DNA from: Helicoverpa zea
Lineage: Eukaryota > Arthropoda > Insecta > Lepidoptera > Noctuidae
Direction of reading: 5' to 3'
Assembly (NCBI RefSeq): GCF_022581195.2
Contig: NC_061453.1
Coordinates: 14,402,001 to 14,466,000, forward strand
DNA: 64,000 bases
Shown here: positions 12,330-23,933 of the stretch, in pieces
Numbering within the stretch: the stretch's first letter is position 1
Layout: the number at the start of each line of letters is the position of its first letter
Position numbers and translations under genes: made by a program
The notes under the pieces: model-generated
What the model saw: only the letters and a program-made list of their open reading frames with translations
Database searches by the model: none
Told to the model about the DNA's origin: nothing

Positions 12330-12620
12330 CACAGCAATTAAAAAAATCACGCCTTTAACCCGAAAACGCGCGCGTCGACGACCAACGAGGCATAGCGTAA
12401 CATACTGTAGTCGCACTTACGCGTAAGAGCACAACATTACAATAATTCTCGGCGAACGCGAATTTCGAGCCCTTTGAATCCCTCTGGAGCGTGAAGTGCT
12501 CTAATTAAATATTGCGTCAATCTCGACGCACCTGCCAGCCTCGTTATACGTGGCCGCCATTCAAAGGGTTGGATATTTCGAGACAATATATTATTTGGAT
12601 GACAATGACGAAGTTATATT
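12330..12620. promoter_or_regulatory. Candidate conserved noncoding or regulatory island
   Basis: A GC-richer, CpG-containing block in AT-rich DNA. It contains CCCTTTGAAT (12470-12479) and its exact reverse complement ATTCAAAGGG (12559-12568), both resembling TCF/pangolin sites, about 80 bp apart. Also seen are TCTAATTAAAT, a homeodomain-type core, and GCGTCAATCTCGACGCACC. No splice sites, coding frame or repeat structure explains it. The call is inferential. Confidence 0.3.
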
Positions 12621-14271
12621 GAGTGTTTTGATTAATTCGTTTGTGCGCTGACTTATTGCTTTATAGTTTTATGGCAGGATGTCAAAATGTTTGTGTAATT
12701 ATTTATTTAGAAATAACTTTTGTATATGTATTGGAATTATCATTTCAATTTTCTTTGGAATTCAATCTCAAACTTCAGAGACACGTGACATAGGTACAAC
12801 AACTTGATGGAACTGCAAACACAATTGCTGACAACAGAAAACCAGCTTCAACAAGCTCAAACTTAACATTTTAGCACCAAGAACAAAACACTGGAACTCC
12901 AACTAAAAGTGAACTAAAGCCAAAATTGCAGACGTCAGACTAGTCAGACTTTGCTAATAAACTGTCGGTCGAGCAATCGGTTTCTGAGACGTGACCGCGG
13001 TCGCTGAAACGAGACGAGATATTAATTGTGCTAACAAGACAGTTACGTAATTACAAGCCGAAGCACCAGTTTGCTTGAAATATTGAAGTTAGGATTCATG
13101 GTGGACTGGAGAATAATTATAGTAAGGCTATGTAGGTATGAAGATACTTATGTAAAGTTTGGAATTAAAAGTTATAATCTTCATATATATTTTTTTTCTC
13201 AAATTCGAGCTTAAGATATTGTGATTAGTCAGTAAGTATTATACACGTGAAAATCCCTGTCCTAAAGCATTCTGTGTTACCTATTAAATTCATGAAATGG
13301 ATTCAGATTACCTATCCTGAAGTGGTCTGTGTCATATGAATTAATGAAAATCTACTATCCATATCGTAAAGGTACATTATAACTTTATTCTGATAAACAC
13401 AAACTTCAAAACTTCTGATTTAGAACAAATAAATGCCAAAATTAAACTCAAAACAAAAAGATTTCATATTTACCGAAACCACATTAAAATATTTTGAAAA
13501 GCCTTAATCGCTAACACGCTTTATTTTGCCAATTACGGATCAAAATTTTCCTCATCGCTCCAATTTTCCTGTATCATTAAAAAGGCATTTTACTTATCGC
13601 AAATTAACTTGAATTTTGCGTGTAAATGTTGGCATTATTCGAAATAATGCGACGTGACGGTCAAAGCTTCGGTTCGAAGTTTCGGACGGGGAAATGTATA
13701 ATAATCTTCGTAGCGTCCGACGCGTCCGGAACGTCGGACACGGTGATCGGACGCGGTCAGCTGTCCACGTTAATTACAACCCTTGGATTGAAGGGGATTC
13801 CCTTGGGTCAAAATGTTGATTGTTATGGTAAAATTTGTATATTTATTATGGTGTGTTTTAATTAGTTTACAATCTCGGTGTTTGCAATAACGTAATTGAA
13901 ACGCGGTGATTTAATTCACATTTTAAAGACTTCGTTATTTGATTAATTTATTTTCATAGTAGGTGTGTTTCATTCATAGAAACATATACATTTATTAGTC
14001 TAGTGTATATTATCGTAAGCTACTCGATATTAAATATACTAATTAATAATATTTACAACTAAGTACCAAACTGCAACATAATTGCACAGTTTTAGACCTT
14101 TGTCCACTGCAAGGACCAACTTAAAAATATCCAGTAGCTCGTTAGTGGTACAAAATGTACAGACACACTCAAAATTATTAGACAACAAAGCGAATGCAAG
14201 CAAGTTTGAAGAGCTGGTCTGCTCGAATGAGGACACGGAAATGTCTCTTCATAAACTAAAGTTGTTTATGT
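12621..14271. other. Noncoding DNA with a CpG-rich patch
   Basis: Featureless apart from 13640-13800, where repeated CGGACG/GTCCGACGCGTCCG words give a CpG-rich patch with a 79-codon open frame that shows no motif. Nothing else recognised. Confidence 0.4.
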
Positions 14272-15193
14272 TATAGTTCGGCCATTCAGAGAATGCGTTC
14301 CTGACACGTCGCGATTGAACTGACGACGTAACTTTGCAATGGCGTTGCAGTTACGATAAAAATATTTTTGCTGGTTGTTTACCGTTTTAACAATTGAGGA
14401 GCATTAAAACAACATTATTATATCAATAATCAATGAATGTTATAATTTTGTGCCAAACTGAGTGTCAAATAACTTGGTAAACAATATTTTTCTAAATCTA
14501 TACTGCGCTATTACAAGGTTATGTCAGCGGTTTATATTTTGTAGTGCTGTGCTAAAAATAACAGGCAAGTATCGTAATCTGTTCTTATTTATAAGACTTA
14601 ATGAATAAGACTTAATTATAACTTTTATGAAATATAAAAATAAAACTATGACCAAACCGCATTTTTATACTTAGATTAAAAATGGTAACCCCAAATGGCG
14701 TTATGGGCCGCCATTTTGTGACGCTAAAACAGTCGTCCGTTGTCGTTTCGTGCGCATAGACCACGTTTTTCAAGTGTTTTCGATCTGTTTTTATTTGATT
14801 ACCCGGCTTTTGTTAGACCGAGATATCAGGATTGATTCTGTTATTGATAATAATATAATTATACATGTAGGCGAAGATGATGATGAAGACACCACCTCCT
14901 CAAGCAAATCGGAGTCTGATTAATATTCTGTTCGCACATTCAATTCAATGTACTTGTAACAAAGAATAAATAAAACAATTTTATTATATGAATATTACCT
15001 TTTTTTGGTTTCCACTTAAATAACTAAAATATAAAACAAATGATTCCGCCAATTTAAAACGAAAATAATCTTAAAATAATGCGGCGGTTCATTTTGAAGG
15101 AACGGTAACGAACTCAGTGTTATGTTGTGCCCATCACTAGTCGTGACTAACTGATAGGTGTCAGGAACGCATTCTCTGAACGGCCGAAGTATA
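14272..15193. mobile_element. TIR DNA transposon, non-autonomous, 922 bp
   Basis: The left end TATAGTTCGGCCATTCAGAG and the right end (reverse complement TATACTTCGGCCGTTCAGAG) are inverted repeats. They continue through AATGCGTTCCTGACAC, about 36 bp with two mismatches. The right terminal 168 bp recurs, identical by eye, at 54875-55042. Near 14870-14922 a frame ends in an acidic and serine-rich stretch (GEDDDEDTTSSSKSESD then stop), which could be the C-terminus of a lost transposase ORF. No catalytic domain remains. Superfamily not assigned. Confidence 0.8.
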
Positions 15194-15439
15194 GTTAGAT
15201 ATATAAAAAAAATAGTCATTAGTCATTAGTTTTTTTTTTTATAGTCATTATGATTTAGCCAATTTAAAAGAGGTTGTATACGTATTTTATTGAATAAGGT
15301 AATTTGATTAATGCAGTGACAGCTGATAAGAAGATGTTGGTAGATTAAAAATATAGAAAGAAAGTAAAATCGTTGTGTCGTGTTATAGCTCGTATTCTGT
15401 TCATAGTTTGTGATGATGGCAGCATTGATCACGGTTGGA
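15194..15439. other. Short spacer between two DNA elements
   Basis: AT-rich spacer. Its right end (GATCACGGTTGGAG, 15427-15440) loosely extends the terminal repeat of the next element and recurs at 21018-21031. Confidence 0.4.
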
Positions 15440-15966
15440 GTGTAGCAAAGGGTGTGCAAGGCTTTTGGGACTTAGAAAATTTTTCATAAAAAATGAAAAT
15501 TTCTGAAAATGTCTAGTTTTTCATTTCCATCGTATAGAATACCTAAAAATAAGACGAAAACCATCTGGGCACTTTTTGTCTAGGACCAAGGAGCCCCGCG
15601 TAACGGGGCTCCGTCGACTATGGACACCCCGACTTAGGGCAACCCCGACTCGGACAGGTTAGGTTCGAAGGGGATGGCGGGGTCTGCAAGACCCCGCCAT
15701 CCCCTTCGTGGTTATTTTTTTTTAAACCACCCAGAAGTAGGAGCCCCGCGTAGCGGGGCTCCGTCGACTTTGCCTTTGTTTACAATGACCTTCAGTGCTC
15801 ATTTTCAGGTGAACCGTTGGTCCTAGGCAAAAGGTGCCCAGATGCTTTTCGTCTTATTTTTAAGCATTCTATACGATAGAAATGAAAAACTAGACATTTT
15901 CAGAAATTTTCATTTTTTATGAAAAATTTTCTAAGTCCCAAAAGCCTTGCACACCCTTTGCTACAC
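15440..15966. mobile_element. Fold-back MITE with GC-rich hairpin core
   Basis: Terminal inverted repeats of about 120-145 bp begin GTGTAGCAAAGGGTGTGCAA (15440) and end in the mirror image (...TTGCACACCCTTTGCTACAC, 15966). The core holds two copies of a GC-rich stem GGAGCCCCGCGTARCGGGGC (15591 and 15741) and a perfect 20-bp hairpin (15666-15708). No coding sequence. The loose match of outer flanks (ACGGTTGGAG and mirrored ACGGTTAGTG) suggests slightly longer original ends. Confidence 0.85.
15666..15708. repeat. Perfect 20-bp hairpin, 3-nt loop
   Basis: The left arm (15666-15685, CGAAGGGGATGGCGGGGTCT) is exactly complementary to the right arm (15689-15708), with loop GCA. It sits at the centre of the fold-back MITE. 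Confidence 0.95.
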
Positions 15967-18900
15967 ACTAACCGTAATGTTGCTTTTAACGAGTTCGTTC
16001 CCTTAAAAAGTTTCTTCTGCGCTTAGAAAAGCACATTAACTCATGGTAGACGACCCACTGACCGGTTTATCAGCTGTCATATATGTAAATATCTGTATTT
16101 CGAAGCTTGTGAAATGATAACAAATTACAAAAAAACCTTATATTTATTAGCATGTTCACCTAAAAAGTGGTACAACGGTACTTTATAATCCCAGAGGCGA
16201 TTCCAAAATTCTAAACAAAGCCTCCTAGTGGATAATTCAGTGCGCTGTGTCCGGGACTCGAATTGCCGCCCCTCCCCTTCGCTGTAAGCAGGTATTGGTT
16301 GAGATTAAACGGCAGCTATGCAAGGAACGCTTAAATAATATCCAGTTTACGTAGTGGAAGCAGACCTTTAATCTTGGAGTTACATGGGTAGAAAATGAAG
16401 TTAACGTCTTTAGACGCTTTGAGTTTTTGTTGACTGATTGATCAACAGGAGTTTTATTAATGTGAATGTGAGGATGTTGGCTGAACGGATTGAAATGGGA
16501 TTCGGTGTGGAGGTTACTTATCGCGGTTTCTTTAACGTTTGAAGGAAACTAATTGAAACTCACGTATAAAATGTGTATCTAGTCGTACCCATAGTTAAAC
16601 TAGTCATGGGTCAATACTGCCGTATGAAACATTCAAATCAGTTTATTCTCTTCAACAAGAAGAAAACAGACATTGACTAGACTAACAAACTTATTTTCAA
16701 GATCTTTTCCTAACATTATTTTCCTAAAAGAATTTTACTTACAAAAACTTTTTTCAAGTTCCTAAATAGACTGTAAATGTTGTCTCAATTAAACAGGAGT
16801 TTCTAGAAACTTTAACAAAATGTATTTTATTTAATAAAAGAAGTAGCCTGGTTCTAATTACTTCCTTGTTGGGCGCCAATTAAGTCCATATGCTCGGTTT
16901 ATGCACTCACTTCTGCAAATGTGAATACTTACGCCAAAGTGGAAACTATTAAGGTATGAACATTTTCTTCATTATTATACTAGGTCCGGTTTTTAGATGA
17001 AAACTTTTGTTGGGGCCTTGCAAATACATTTTCATAGTTTAAGATGGTTCTTATCAAATCTAAATTAACTTACAGCGTATTTCAATGTAGTAAGATATGT
17101 TAAGGTACTGAAGTAAGAACAATTATGTGCCCTGTACAACCTTTTTATCTAGCTCAATTTTTAAGTTCGTTTTGGTTTTATTGATAGACAGATAAGGGTA
17201 AATGAGTGGCTATCATACAAATGTTTATAATTTTCCTAGGAAAATTATACAAGGAAGGTGACAGATACACATTCATAGAAGACCAATAGATATCTTACAA
17301 GTCACCAAGAAATACATCGACAAGAACTTTTTATATAAATGATTTTATTTTCTAAATTCATTTTAAACAGTTATTACAGCTACAGCAACATAGTATAACC
17401 GCACACCAACAGACAAACTTGTTCTAACAATATATTTTAATGCGAGCGGTGACGCGCTATAAAGCTAAGCTCTGCAGGTGTCAACAATGGTTTATTACGA
17501 ATTAGCGCAGAGCGGGACTACAACGTTTTTGTCAACCATTTTGTATGCACTGGATTTTGGAATGTAATTTTAGGGTTTATAGTGATTTTCAAGTTTAATT
17601 TGGTGGTGTTTGTTCGGCCGTAATGATATTTTATGTCAGGTATGGCTTAGATTTTAGATGATTCACATCCTGCACTACCGTGGCGGTTAGCAGTTCCAAT
17701 TTCCATACTAGTATTTTTGAATATGGAACTCTAATTAATGCCTGCATTCTAAGCAAATAAAGACCTATTCTATTCTAAGGCTGGCCAACATTTTGAATCG
17801 CCGCGTGGTTGGACAGTGCATAGGTACTTTTGGTAAGGCTAGAAGACCTTGTAGCTTCTTATCTCGCCCAGTTAGAAATCTTTAAAAAAATATGTACCAT
17901 CAGCCTAACGTGCCTTTCAAGATACTTTTGTTGAGAGACAGCCCGTATCAAACTTATTTTCAACACGGTTCCACCATAACCCTAGGGCCAAAACAAGCTG
18001 TTAGTTACAAGCCCAAGTATACCAAACTAAAGCAGAACAAACTTACATGCTTCTCACGGCAGCAGAAGCTGCGTGCATAACTTCTAACTGTACTTACATT
18101 GCGGGTAATGGAGGAAACAAAGTAGCAATTAGCCCCGCGGCCAAGCAATGAACACATTCGTAACTGCAACTTGTAGGTGATGCACGGATTATCAAGTTTT
18201 TATAGGAAAATTGATTTTATTTTATGAAGGTGTGAGTTGGTTTTTCTTTGTTTTTCTTTAGAGGAAAATGAATCGGTCTCATCCTGATTTGCTTTGAGCA
18301 AGGAATGATCAGCGCTCATTCTTTTTCCCGTGATATCCTAATGGTCACAGTGATTGTGTTTAATTAAGGAAATGCAATTATGACCGAGGCCTGACAGAAC
18401 TGGTTTCGTTTATCAGAAACTTTACCAAAATAGAAGCTGAATTTTGAACATATGAAGCGTGATTATACATTTAAATTTTGGACGCAAATTCAAATCTTTG
18501 TTGCTTGTATTGCTCTGGCGTACCAGTTACTGTTGTTCGTAAATACTATGTAGATTGGTAGGTTAATACTCCACCTAAACTGTACTCTACACTTTAACTA
18601 ATGTGCATAAGGACCAGCGTATCTCGTGTAATGTGAACTAAAGCTCGAAAGACATGATGACGTGACACAATCGCTCTTACTGTGTTGCAGTTCTATTATA
18701 ATTTATAGCACTCTTGAAAAATAATAATAATTGTTATGACAGATTTTTAGCATATCTACCAGATTTGCAATGACATAATAATATCAACAATTTATGTTTC
18801 TTTTACTAATCCCATAAACTAGGCATTCATTGCAAAGATCCTGCTCAACAGATATTTTTTTAATTCATCTGTTACGCCTCCAAAAAATTGAAACAGTAAT

Positions 18901-19538
18901 AAATTAACATGTAGGTACCTATAACTCATGGAAATCATAGCTCAACCAGACCCTAACAAAACTCCGTCAAGCTTATCACCATCCATAATTCCATTCACAA
19001 AACCATCCAACAGATAATACTTAGAACTAACAAACTGGTCCTTTCAACCACACAATACTGGTACTTATTTCCGCGACTCCAATCCGTCCCTGTCAGTCGT
19101 CCGCTGATTCTAAAAGTCAATTACACGGGTTGGTAATAAAGGCCCCAGTGACGTCAGCAAAGTTCTTAGTTCAGCCTCCGATCGGCACAGAGCCACTCTA
19201 ATTGATTTCGGCCTACGTGGCCCAAACGTCTGGACTGGCCTACAGTGACGTGGTTAATTTTGGTTCTGATTGGTTGCTAAGTTTGCGGTGGTTGTAATGG
19301 ATGTATTGTGGTCTGTGTTGAAGGAAGCTTGATGTTTTAAAAGGATAGTGCTGCTAATCTTGAAAAATAGTCAGTTGATACCGTCACAAAAAGTCGGTCA
19401 CCAAAGTCCACCACTTTAATAACACAAGGATAGCGTTATGCCAATCTAGATGAGACTCGCGCACCTGTTCGTTTTGTGTCTTTTTTCAATGCGAATGGTT
19501 CAAATTGTTGTATGTATAGTATGCTTTTCACAAAAAGC
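15967..19538. other. Noncoding DNA, nothing recognised
   Basis: About 3.6 kb with only short motif-free open frames. Two somewhat GC-richer patches (16240-16330 and 19060-19260, the latter with CCCAGTGACGTCAGC) are possible regulatory DNA or old repeats; neither shows exon structure. Confidence 0.4.
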
Positions 19539-19737
19539 GATGGTCCAAAAAAAACCCAAAGTCGATTCAGACAAATTAGGTATCAATAGCTTTATTAAAA
19601 TGCACAATTTACCCCACCGAAAAAAAAATTGCCCATATCCATGGGGTATATGAGTTATAGACGAACAAAGTATATATGGAAAAATCGTGAATAACTTATT
19701 ATTTTTCCCAGTTTTTTCAACAGCATTATATTAATAA

Positions 19738-20530
19738 TAATAATCAGCCCCGCAGGGCATCTGAGGCCGATGACGGGGAGTAGCGACCCCGCGGGGCTAT
19801 ATATCCGAGTGCTCCAGGGAGAGTATACTGTCCCCCACCTCCGGCTTGCCGGAGTGAAGCATGACGGGGGATAGGTCTCCCGCCTCTTGGCTTGCCTTCA
19901 TCGGCCGGTCAGAGTGGAGTCGCTAGAGTAGGGTTAGCAGCCCGCTCGGAGGGTAGGTGCCTCGTGGTAAGTGGCGAGTGGGCCGGTGATGCTGGACCCA
20001 CAGGGAGCGCGTAATCTGCGTTTAAAGTCCGCCGAGGTATCCTCACCCTTCAGCCGCTCATGTCCCTGTTGCCCTCTTGTTGCGATTTAGCGACTTTTTT
20101 TTGGAGGCCCAGTTAGTGAGGTGGCGAGTCTCCACCTGCCATTTTTACGTGTGCAAACATTGTTATAGGCAGGTGCCATAGTTCCCGTAGTTCCCCCATT
20201 CCTAGTCCATTAGCATCCCATCACAATAGCCCAAGTAGTTTTCATCCACAATTAGCAATAGTTTAGCACAGAACCGGGGATTGTCCTTGGGTACATTTCT
20301 ATAGTGTATAAAGGGATAATCGTCGGTTTTGTGTCACCATTTCATGAAAGTTGTCTCAAAAGGGCTTCAGCGTGTTGGCTTCGGCCCCACGTTCGCCTTC
20401 CAAAAATCCGGGACTCCATAGTCCCGTGGTCAGTTAGAGACATACAAAATAATAATCATAGGACAATAATAAATATAACTAGCGATCATATGCAACTATC
20501 CTCGGTTCTGTGCTAAACTATTGCTAACTT
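19738..20530 (+). repeat. GC-rich dispersed repeat inside the fold-back element
   Basis: Begins AGCCCCGCAGGGCATCTGAG and runs through GACCCCGCGGGGCTATATAT with strongly GC-rich composition, unlike its surroundings. It looks like a lepidopteran retroelement-derived segment I have seen elsewhere but cannot name. Its right part contains the smaller inverted-repeat unit at 20252-20527. No coding frame of note. Confidence 0.5.
20252..20527. mobile_element. 276-bp MITE-like unit with 29-bp TIRs
   Basis: TTAGCAATAGTTTAGCACAG (20252-20271, extending to 20280) is repeated inverted at 20499-20527 with one mismatch. The interior has a short GGGACTCCATAGTCCC hairpin. No coding capacity. It is either a MITE nested in the GC-rich repeat or a structural part of it. 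Confidence 0.65.
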
Positions 20531-20540
20531 ATTATTAATA

Positions 20541-20770
20541 TACTAGCTTCTGCCAGCGGCTTCACCCGCATCTCGTGGGAACCTCTGCACGAACCCGGAT
20601 AAAAAGCCTATAGCCTATAGCCTTCCTAAGATAGTAGCCTATAGCTTTCCTCGATAAATGGGCTATCTAACACCGAAAGAATTGTTTAAATCGGACCATT
20701 AGTTCCTGAGATTAGCGCGTTCAAACAAACAAACAAACAAACTCTTCAGCTTTATATTATTAGTATAGAT
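20541..20770 (+). repeat. Lepidopteran non-LTR/SINE-type repeat, 3' part
   Basis: Starts TACTAGCTTCTGCCAGCGGC, contains CCCGGATAAAAAGCCTATAG and ATTAGCGCGTTCAAAC with a CAAA-repeat tract, and ends TTATATTATTAGTATAGATT. I recognise this layout as a very common moth repeat with an RTE-like tail. A different subfamily member lies at 28675-28840. Confidence 0.7.
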
Positions 20771-21016
20771 TGCTGTTGAAAAAACTGATAAAAATAACAA
20801 GTTATTCATTATTATATATTGCTGTTGCAAAAACTGGTAAAAATAACCAGTTATTCATGACTTTTCTAATATACTTTGTTAGCCTATAACTTTTATATCC
20901 CATGGATATGGGCATAATTTTTTCGGTGGGGTAAATTGTGCATTTTAATAAAGCTATTGATACCTGATTTGTCTAAATCGACTCTGGGTTTTTGGTCCAT
21001 ACATTTTTGGACCATC

Positions 21017-21480
21017 ACCTTTGTGATCAAGGTTGGAGTGTAGCAAAGGGAAGGGAAGGGAGGGAAAGGGGAAAGCAAACTACAACTATTTGCAGCAATA
21101 AAGCCCACGTACTTTGTGAATCCTGGGGGGGTCCCACTCACAACCAGGGAGATGGGAAGACGCCTCGTTCCAGGGTGCGTGGTCACTGCCAGCCGGCGAG
21201 CTAAATCTTGATTCATCCACCGGTGGACTGGTTAAAACTCGTGAAATCAACACTGCACTATAAGTTCTCAATGTCTCACAGCAGCAGATCCACTTATTAT
21301 ACGAGAATACTCACTTTTTCAAAATATAGACAATTATTATCGCGGAACCGTGTGTCTATTCGACACAATGCATATGGCGGCGAGAAGAACATTCGTCCTT
21401 GGCGGTACACTGACGCCATCTATTGGTCATTTGAGCACTGAATAGACACTAGAAGCTCAGTTGTATTAATGACTTTTTCA
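21017..21480. other. GC-richer block, unassigned
   Basis: Opens with GGTTGGAGTGTAGCAAAGGG (21030-21049), which matches the terminus of the 15.4-kb MITE, then a G-rich run. From 21120 to 21215 it is GC-rich (TCCACCGGTGGACTGG at 21214) and open on both strands for 60-107 codons without recognisable motifs. It may be a fragment of a retroelement ORF or untranslated region. Not annotated as a gene. Confidence 0.35.
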
Positions 21481-21584
21481 TGAAAATAAAAAAAAAATGT
21501 TTCAAAATTCGGGAAAAATAACTCATTTATTTTATTTATTATTTAAAGAATATCTGACTTGAAAAAAGGCACGATATCCAAAAT

Positions 21585-21775
21585 ACCAATCTATATTTAT
21601 AAAAGAAAGTCGTGTTAGTTACACCACTTATAACTCAAGAACGGCTGAACCGATTTAGCTGAAAATTGTCAGGGAGGTAGTCAGGAGAAGGACATAGGAT
21701 AGTTTTTGTCACCATCAGGCTACGCGAAGCAGTCATCTCGGGAAGCGGGTGAAACCGCGAGCGGAAAGCTAGTAC
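21585..21775 (+). repeat. Dispersed repeat (AACTCAAGAACGGCTGAACC type)
   Basis: Runs from AAAAGAAAGTCGTGTTAGTT through ACTCAAGAACGGCTGAACCG to GTGAAACCGCGAGCGGAAAG and CTAGT. This layout is widespread in moth and butterfly genomes, possibly Helitron-derived; the class is uncertain. A diverged relative lies at 36390-36610. Confidence 0.7.
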
Positions 21776-23022
21776 TTGATAATAATTGATACCAAATATC
21801 CAAAGTAAAAAAAAGCAATATTATCGTAAAAGTACCTGTTATATTCCCGATAAATTCTGAGAAAAATTAAGAAAACCACTCAAAGGATATACGGGAAGAA
21901 ATAAAAGTATTGCGTAAGTACTTTGTTTTCCTTTCAATGCTTAGTTATTTCTGCGTTTTTCTATGAATTTCCATTTCGTAAAATGACCCACAGGTTTTCA
22001 TAGCGAAGCACTTGATTTACCTATTGTTTTTTTCTTTTCAATAAATAAAATAACCAATCCCACTTTTACGGACACTTTTCAGAAAATATCTCTTTATTTT
22101 ATTTTTTCATCCTATAAGCTGTTTGGATCGAGAACTTTCGAGAACCATTCTGAATTTTAAATATTTTTCCCTCTCCGTTTTGTATGACACTGGCTACTGA
22201 AATGTTTCCAAAAACAAATTGTTTTATTTCATAAAATATATCTTTTTGCTTGAGAGCACTATTGTGCATTAATTGGAAAAGATTGCTTGACAACTTTGGA
22301 CATTCTGGGCCTTGTATTTAAATGTGTTTAAATAATAAAAAAACTATTACATATTTCTGTTAGTATTTTTTTCCATAATTTTGTTACCATTATGTGATTT
22401 CTAAATTGGGGTGCTTTTCCATAACAATCATTGGTAGGTACTTATAAACTACTGCTTTTCATAAAAACCCGAAAAGTGGGTGTAGTTGTTTTAAAAAACC
22501 CTTGTCTGTGACTTAAAATTATATGTATTTGCAATATCTACGCAGGTATAAACGCTTCGATTATTTCCGTATTACCACCGTACCGATAGTTCCGGTATTA
22601 AATTGCAGTTTAATCACAGTTCAATTAGTTAACTTGCGGGAAGCCAATGATAGTCAATAACTAGCAAGCGAGCAAATCTCAACTATTCATTAGAATTACC
22701 GCTCATAACTATACTGTTTGTAAATGAGAAATCAGAATATACGTAGCTTGATTTGGAGCAATCCTAATACGATATCAAAATTAATGTAATGACATGGCAG
22801 TGGGGACAATATTTGGAATTTGCCACATACATCCCATGTGAAGTGCTGTTGGGTCGATCATATCTTGGTACAGTCGGTCGGTGGATGGGTGACCATCTGA
22901 CGATCAACCTCCGTGTCTGTGTGATACTTGTCGTCTTGCATGACCAACTATGATGTACAAGCATGAATGCTAAATGAAGTAAGTTCTAAGTTGACAACTT
23001 AAAAACTTAAGCATTAAAAACT
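21776..23022. other. Noncoding DNA, nothing recognised
   Basis: AT-rich spacer with no supportable feature. Confidence 0.45.
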
Positions 23023-23025
23023 TAC

Positions 23026-23211
23026 GGCCAGGTTCTTCATCAAAAGTTAAAGTTAAAGTTATGGCTAAAGTAATGTCTAAAGTAAAAGTAACGGTTAAAT
23101 TCAATTTTTCTATTAGTTTTGCTGTCACTTTAGCCTTGAAAAAACGAATTTGACCGTTACTTTTACTTTAGACATTACTTTAACTTTAACTTTTGATGAA
23201 GAAACTGGCCG
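23026..23211. mobile_element. PIF/Harbinger-type MITE, 186 bp
   Basis: Terminal inverted repeats of about 66 bp. The left starts CGGCCAGGTTCTTCATCAAA and the right ends TTTGATGAAGAAACTGGCCG. They differ by a few bases plus a 12-bp extra block (TATGGCTAAAGT) in the left arm. The element is flanked on both sides by TTA (23023-23025 and 23212-23214), the 3-bp target duplication known for PIF/Harbinger transposons. The inner arms are built from AAAGTTAAAGT-like words. No coding capacity. Confidence 0.9.
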
Positions 23212-23273
23212 TTAATGTGCACATCGACGCTAAACTCCTACCAACTCTTAACTAAAAAACACTAAAAACAGTT

Positions 23274-23327
23274 GGATATGAGAGGTAAATTGAAAGCGAG
23301 GAAGCTTTCAATTTACCTCTCATATCC
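23274..23327. repeat. Perfect 24-bp hairpin, 6-nt loop
   Basis: The arm at 23274-23297 (GGATATGAGAGGTAAATTGA...) is exactly complementary to 23304-23327, with loop GAGGAA. It is isolated and not flanked by TE ends. Confidence 0.95.
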
Positions 23328-23877
23328 CAGGTGTACCCATAAAATAAGGAACAAAACTGTATAAAACAGTTTTTCGCACGTGAATCCATTTTTCTACACA
23401 AGCTAGCAGGAAAGCAGTGTTGCCCGTGGGCTAAAACTGAATTTGCAAGGGAAATTCTCGCCAAGCCATAACTTTGTCAGCCGCGTGAAGGATGCTAGAC
23501 GGATATGGCCATTGAAAGGCTGGCTCCGGATCCTGGCTATTGAATTATTGCTTGTGTCTTGTCTGTGTTTAGTAAAGGTTGAATGTAACATGTTACATAT
23601 TTCAGCGTTATTTGTTAGAACGAGGGCCTTTGTATTTACGATACCAAGCCTGGAAGCCTCACCTTCGACTATATACATCATAAAGACATTGGAAATACAT
23701 TCTTTATTAAATGCTTATGTCTATGTGTTAACATTTAAATGAGCTTAATAATGTCGACTGACACCAAGTAAAAGGTGGATTGATCGCTTGAAAGATGGAA
23801 GAAATAAGATGGGAGTGGATATTAGTATAAGTGGTGGCTGAGGCAGAGAGAACCAACCCAATAACATGAAAGAAAGA
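23328..23877. other. Noncoding or unassigned, open on both strands
   Basis: Frames of 92-99 codons overlap on both strands at 23403-23742 with no motif, signal peptide or splice context that favours either. A GC-richer patch (23405-23540) may be an old repeat. No gene is called. Confidence 0.4.
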
Positions 23878-23933
23878 AAAAAAAGGAATATCACCTGGAA
23901 CTGTTTGTTGTTCCAGGTGATATTCCTTTTTTT
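23878..23933. repeat. Perfect 24-bp hairpin, 8-nt loop
   Basis: The arm at 23878-23901 (A-run, then GGAATATCACCTGGAAC) is exactly complementary to 23910-23933, with loop TGTTTGTT. Confidence 0.95.

Larger units (their letters stand above)
19539..21016. mobile_element. Fold-back/TIR element carrying nested insertions
   Basis: The left arm (19539 to about 19731, from GATGGTCCAAAAAAAACCCA) is mirrored by the right arm (about 20785-21016, to ...GGACCATC). Both contain GGTATCAATAGCTTTATTAA-type and CCCATATCCATGGGGTATAT-type blocks. Between the arms lie a GC-rich repeat (19738-20530) and a second dispersed repeat (20541-20770). Next to the right arm the block starting TGCTGTTG is duplicated (20771 and 20820). 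Small open frames over the arms are repeat-derived. Confidence 0.75.

Noticed and set aside
20893..21271. Overlapping frames of 61-107 codons on both strands
   Set aside because: They span a transposon arm and an unassigned GC-rich repeat-like block; no protein family recognised.
23403..23742. Overlapping 92- and 99-codon frames on opposite strands
   Set aside because: No motif, no start or splice context and no way to prefer a strand.
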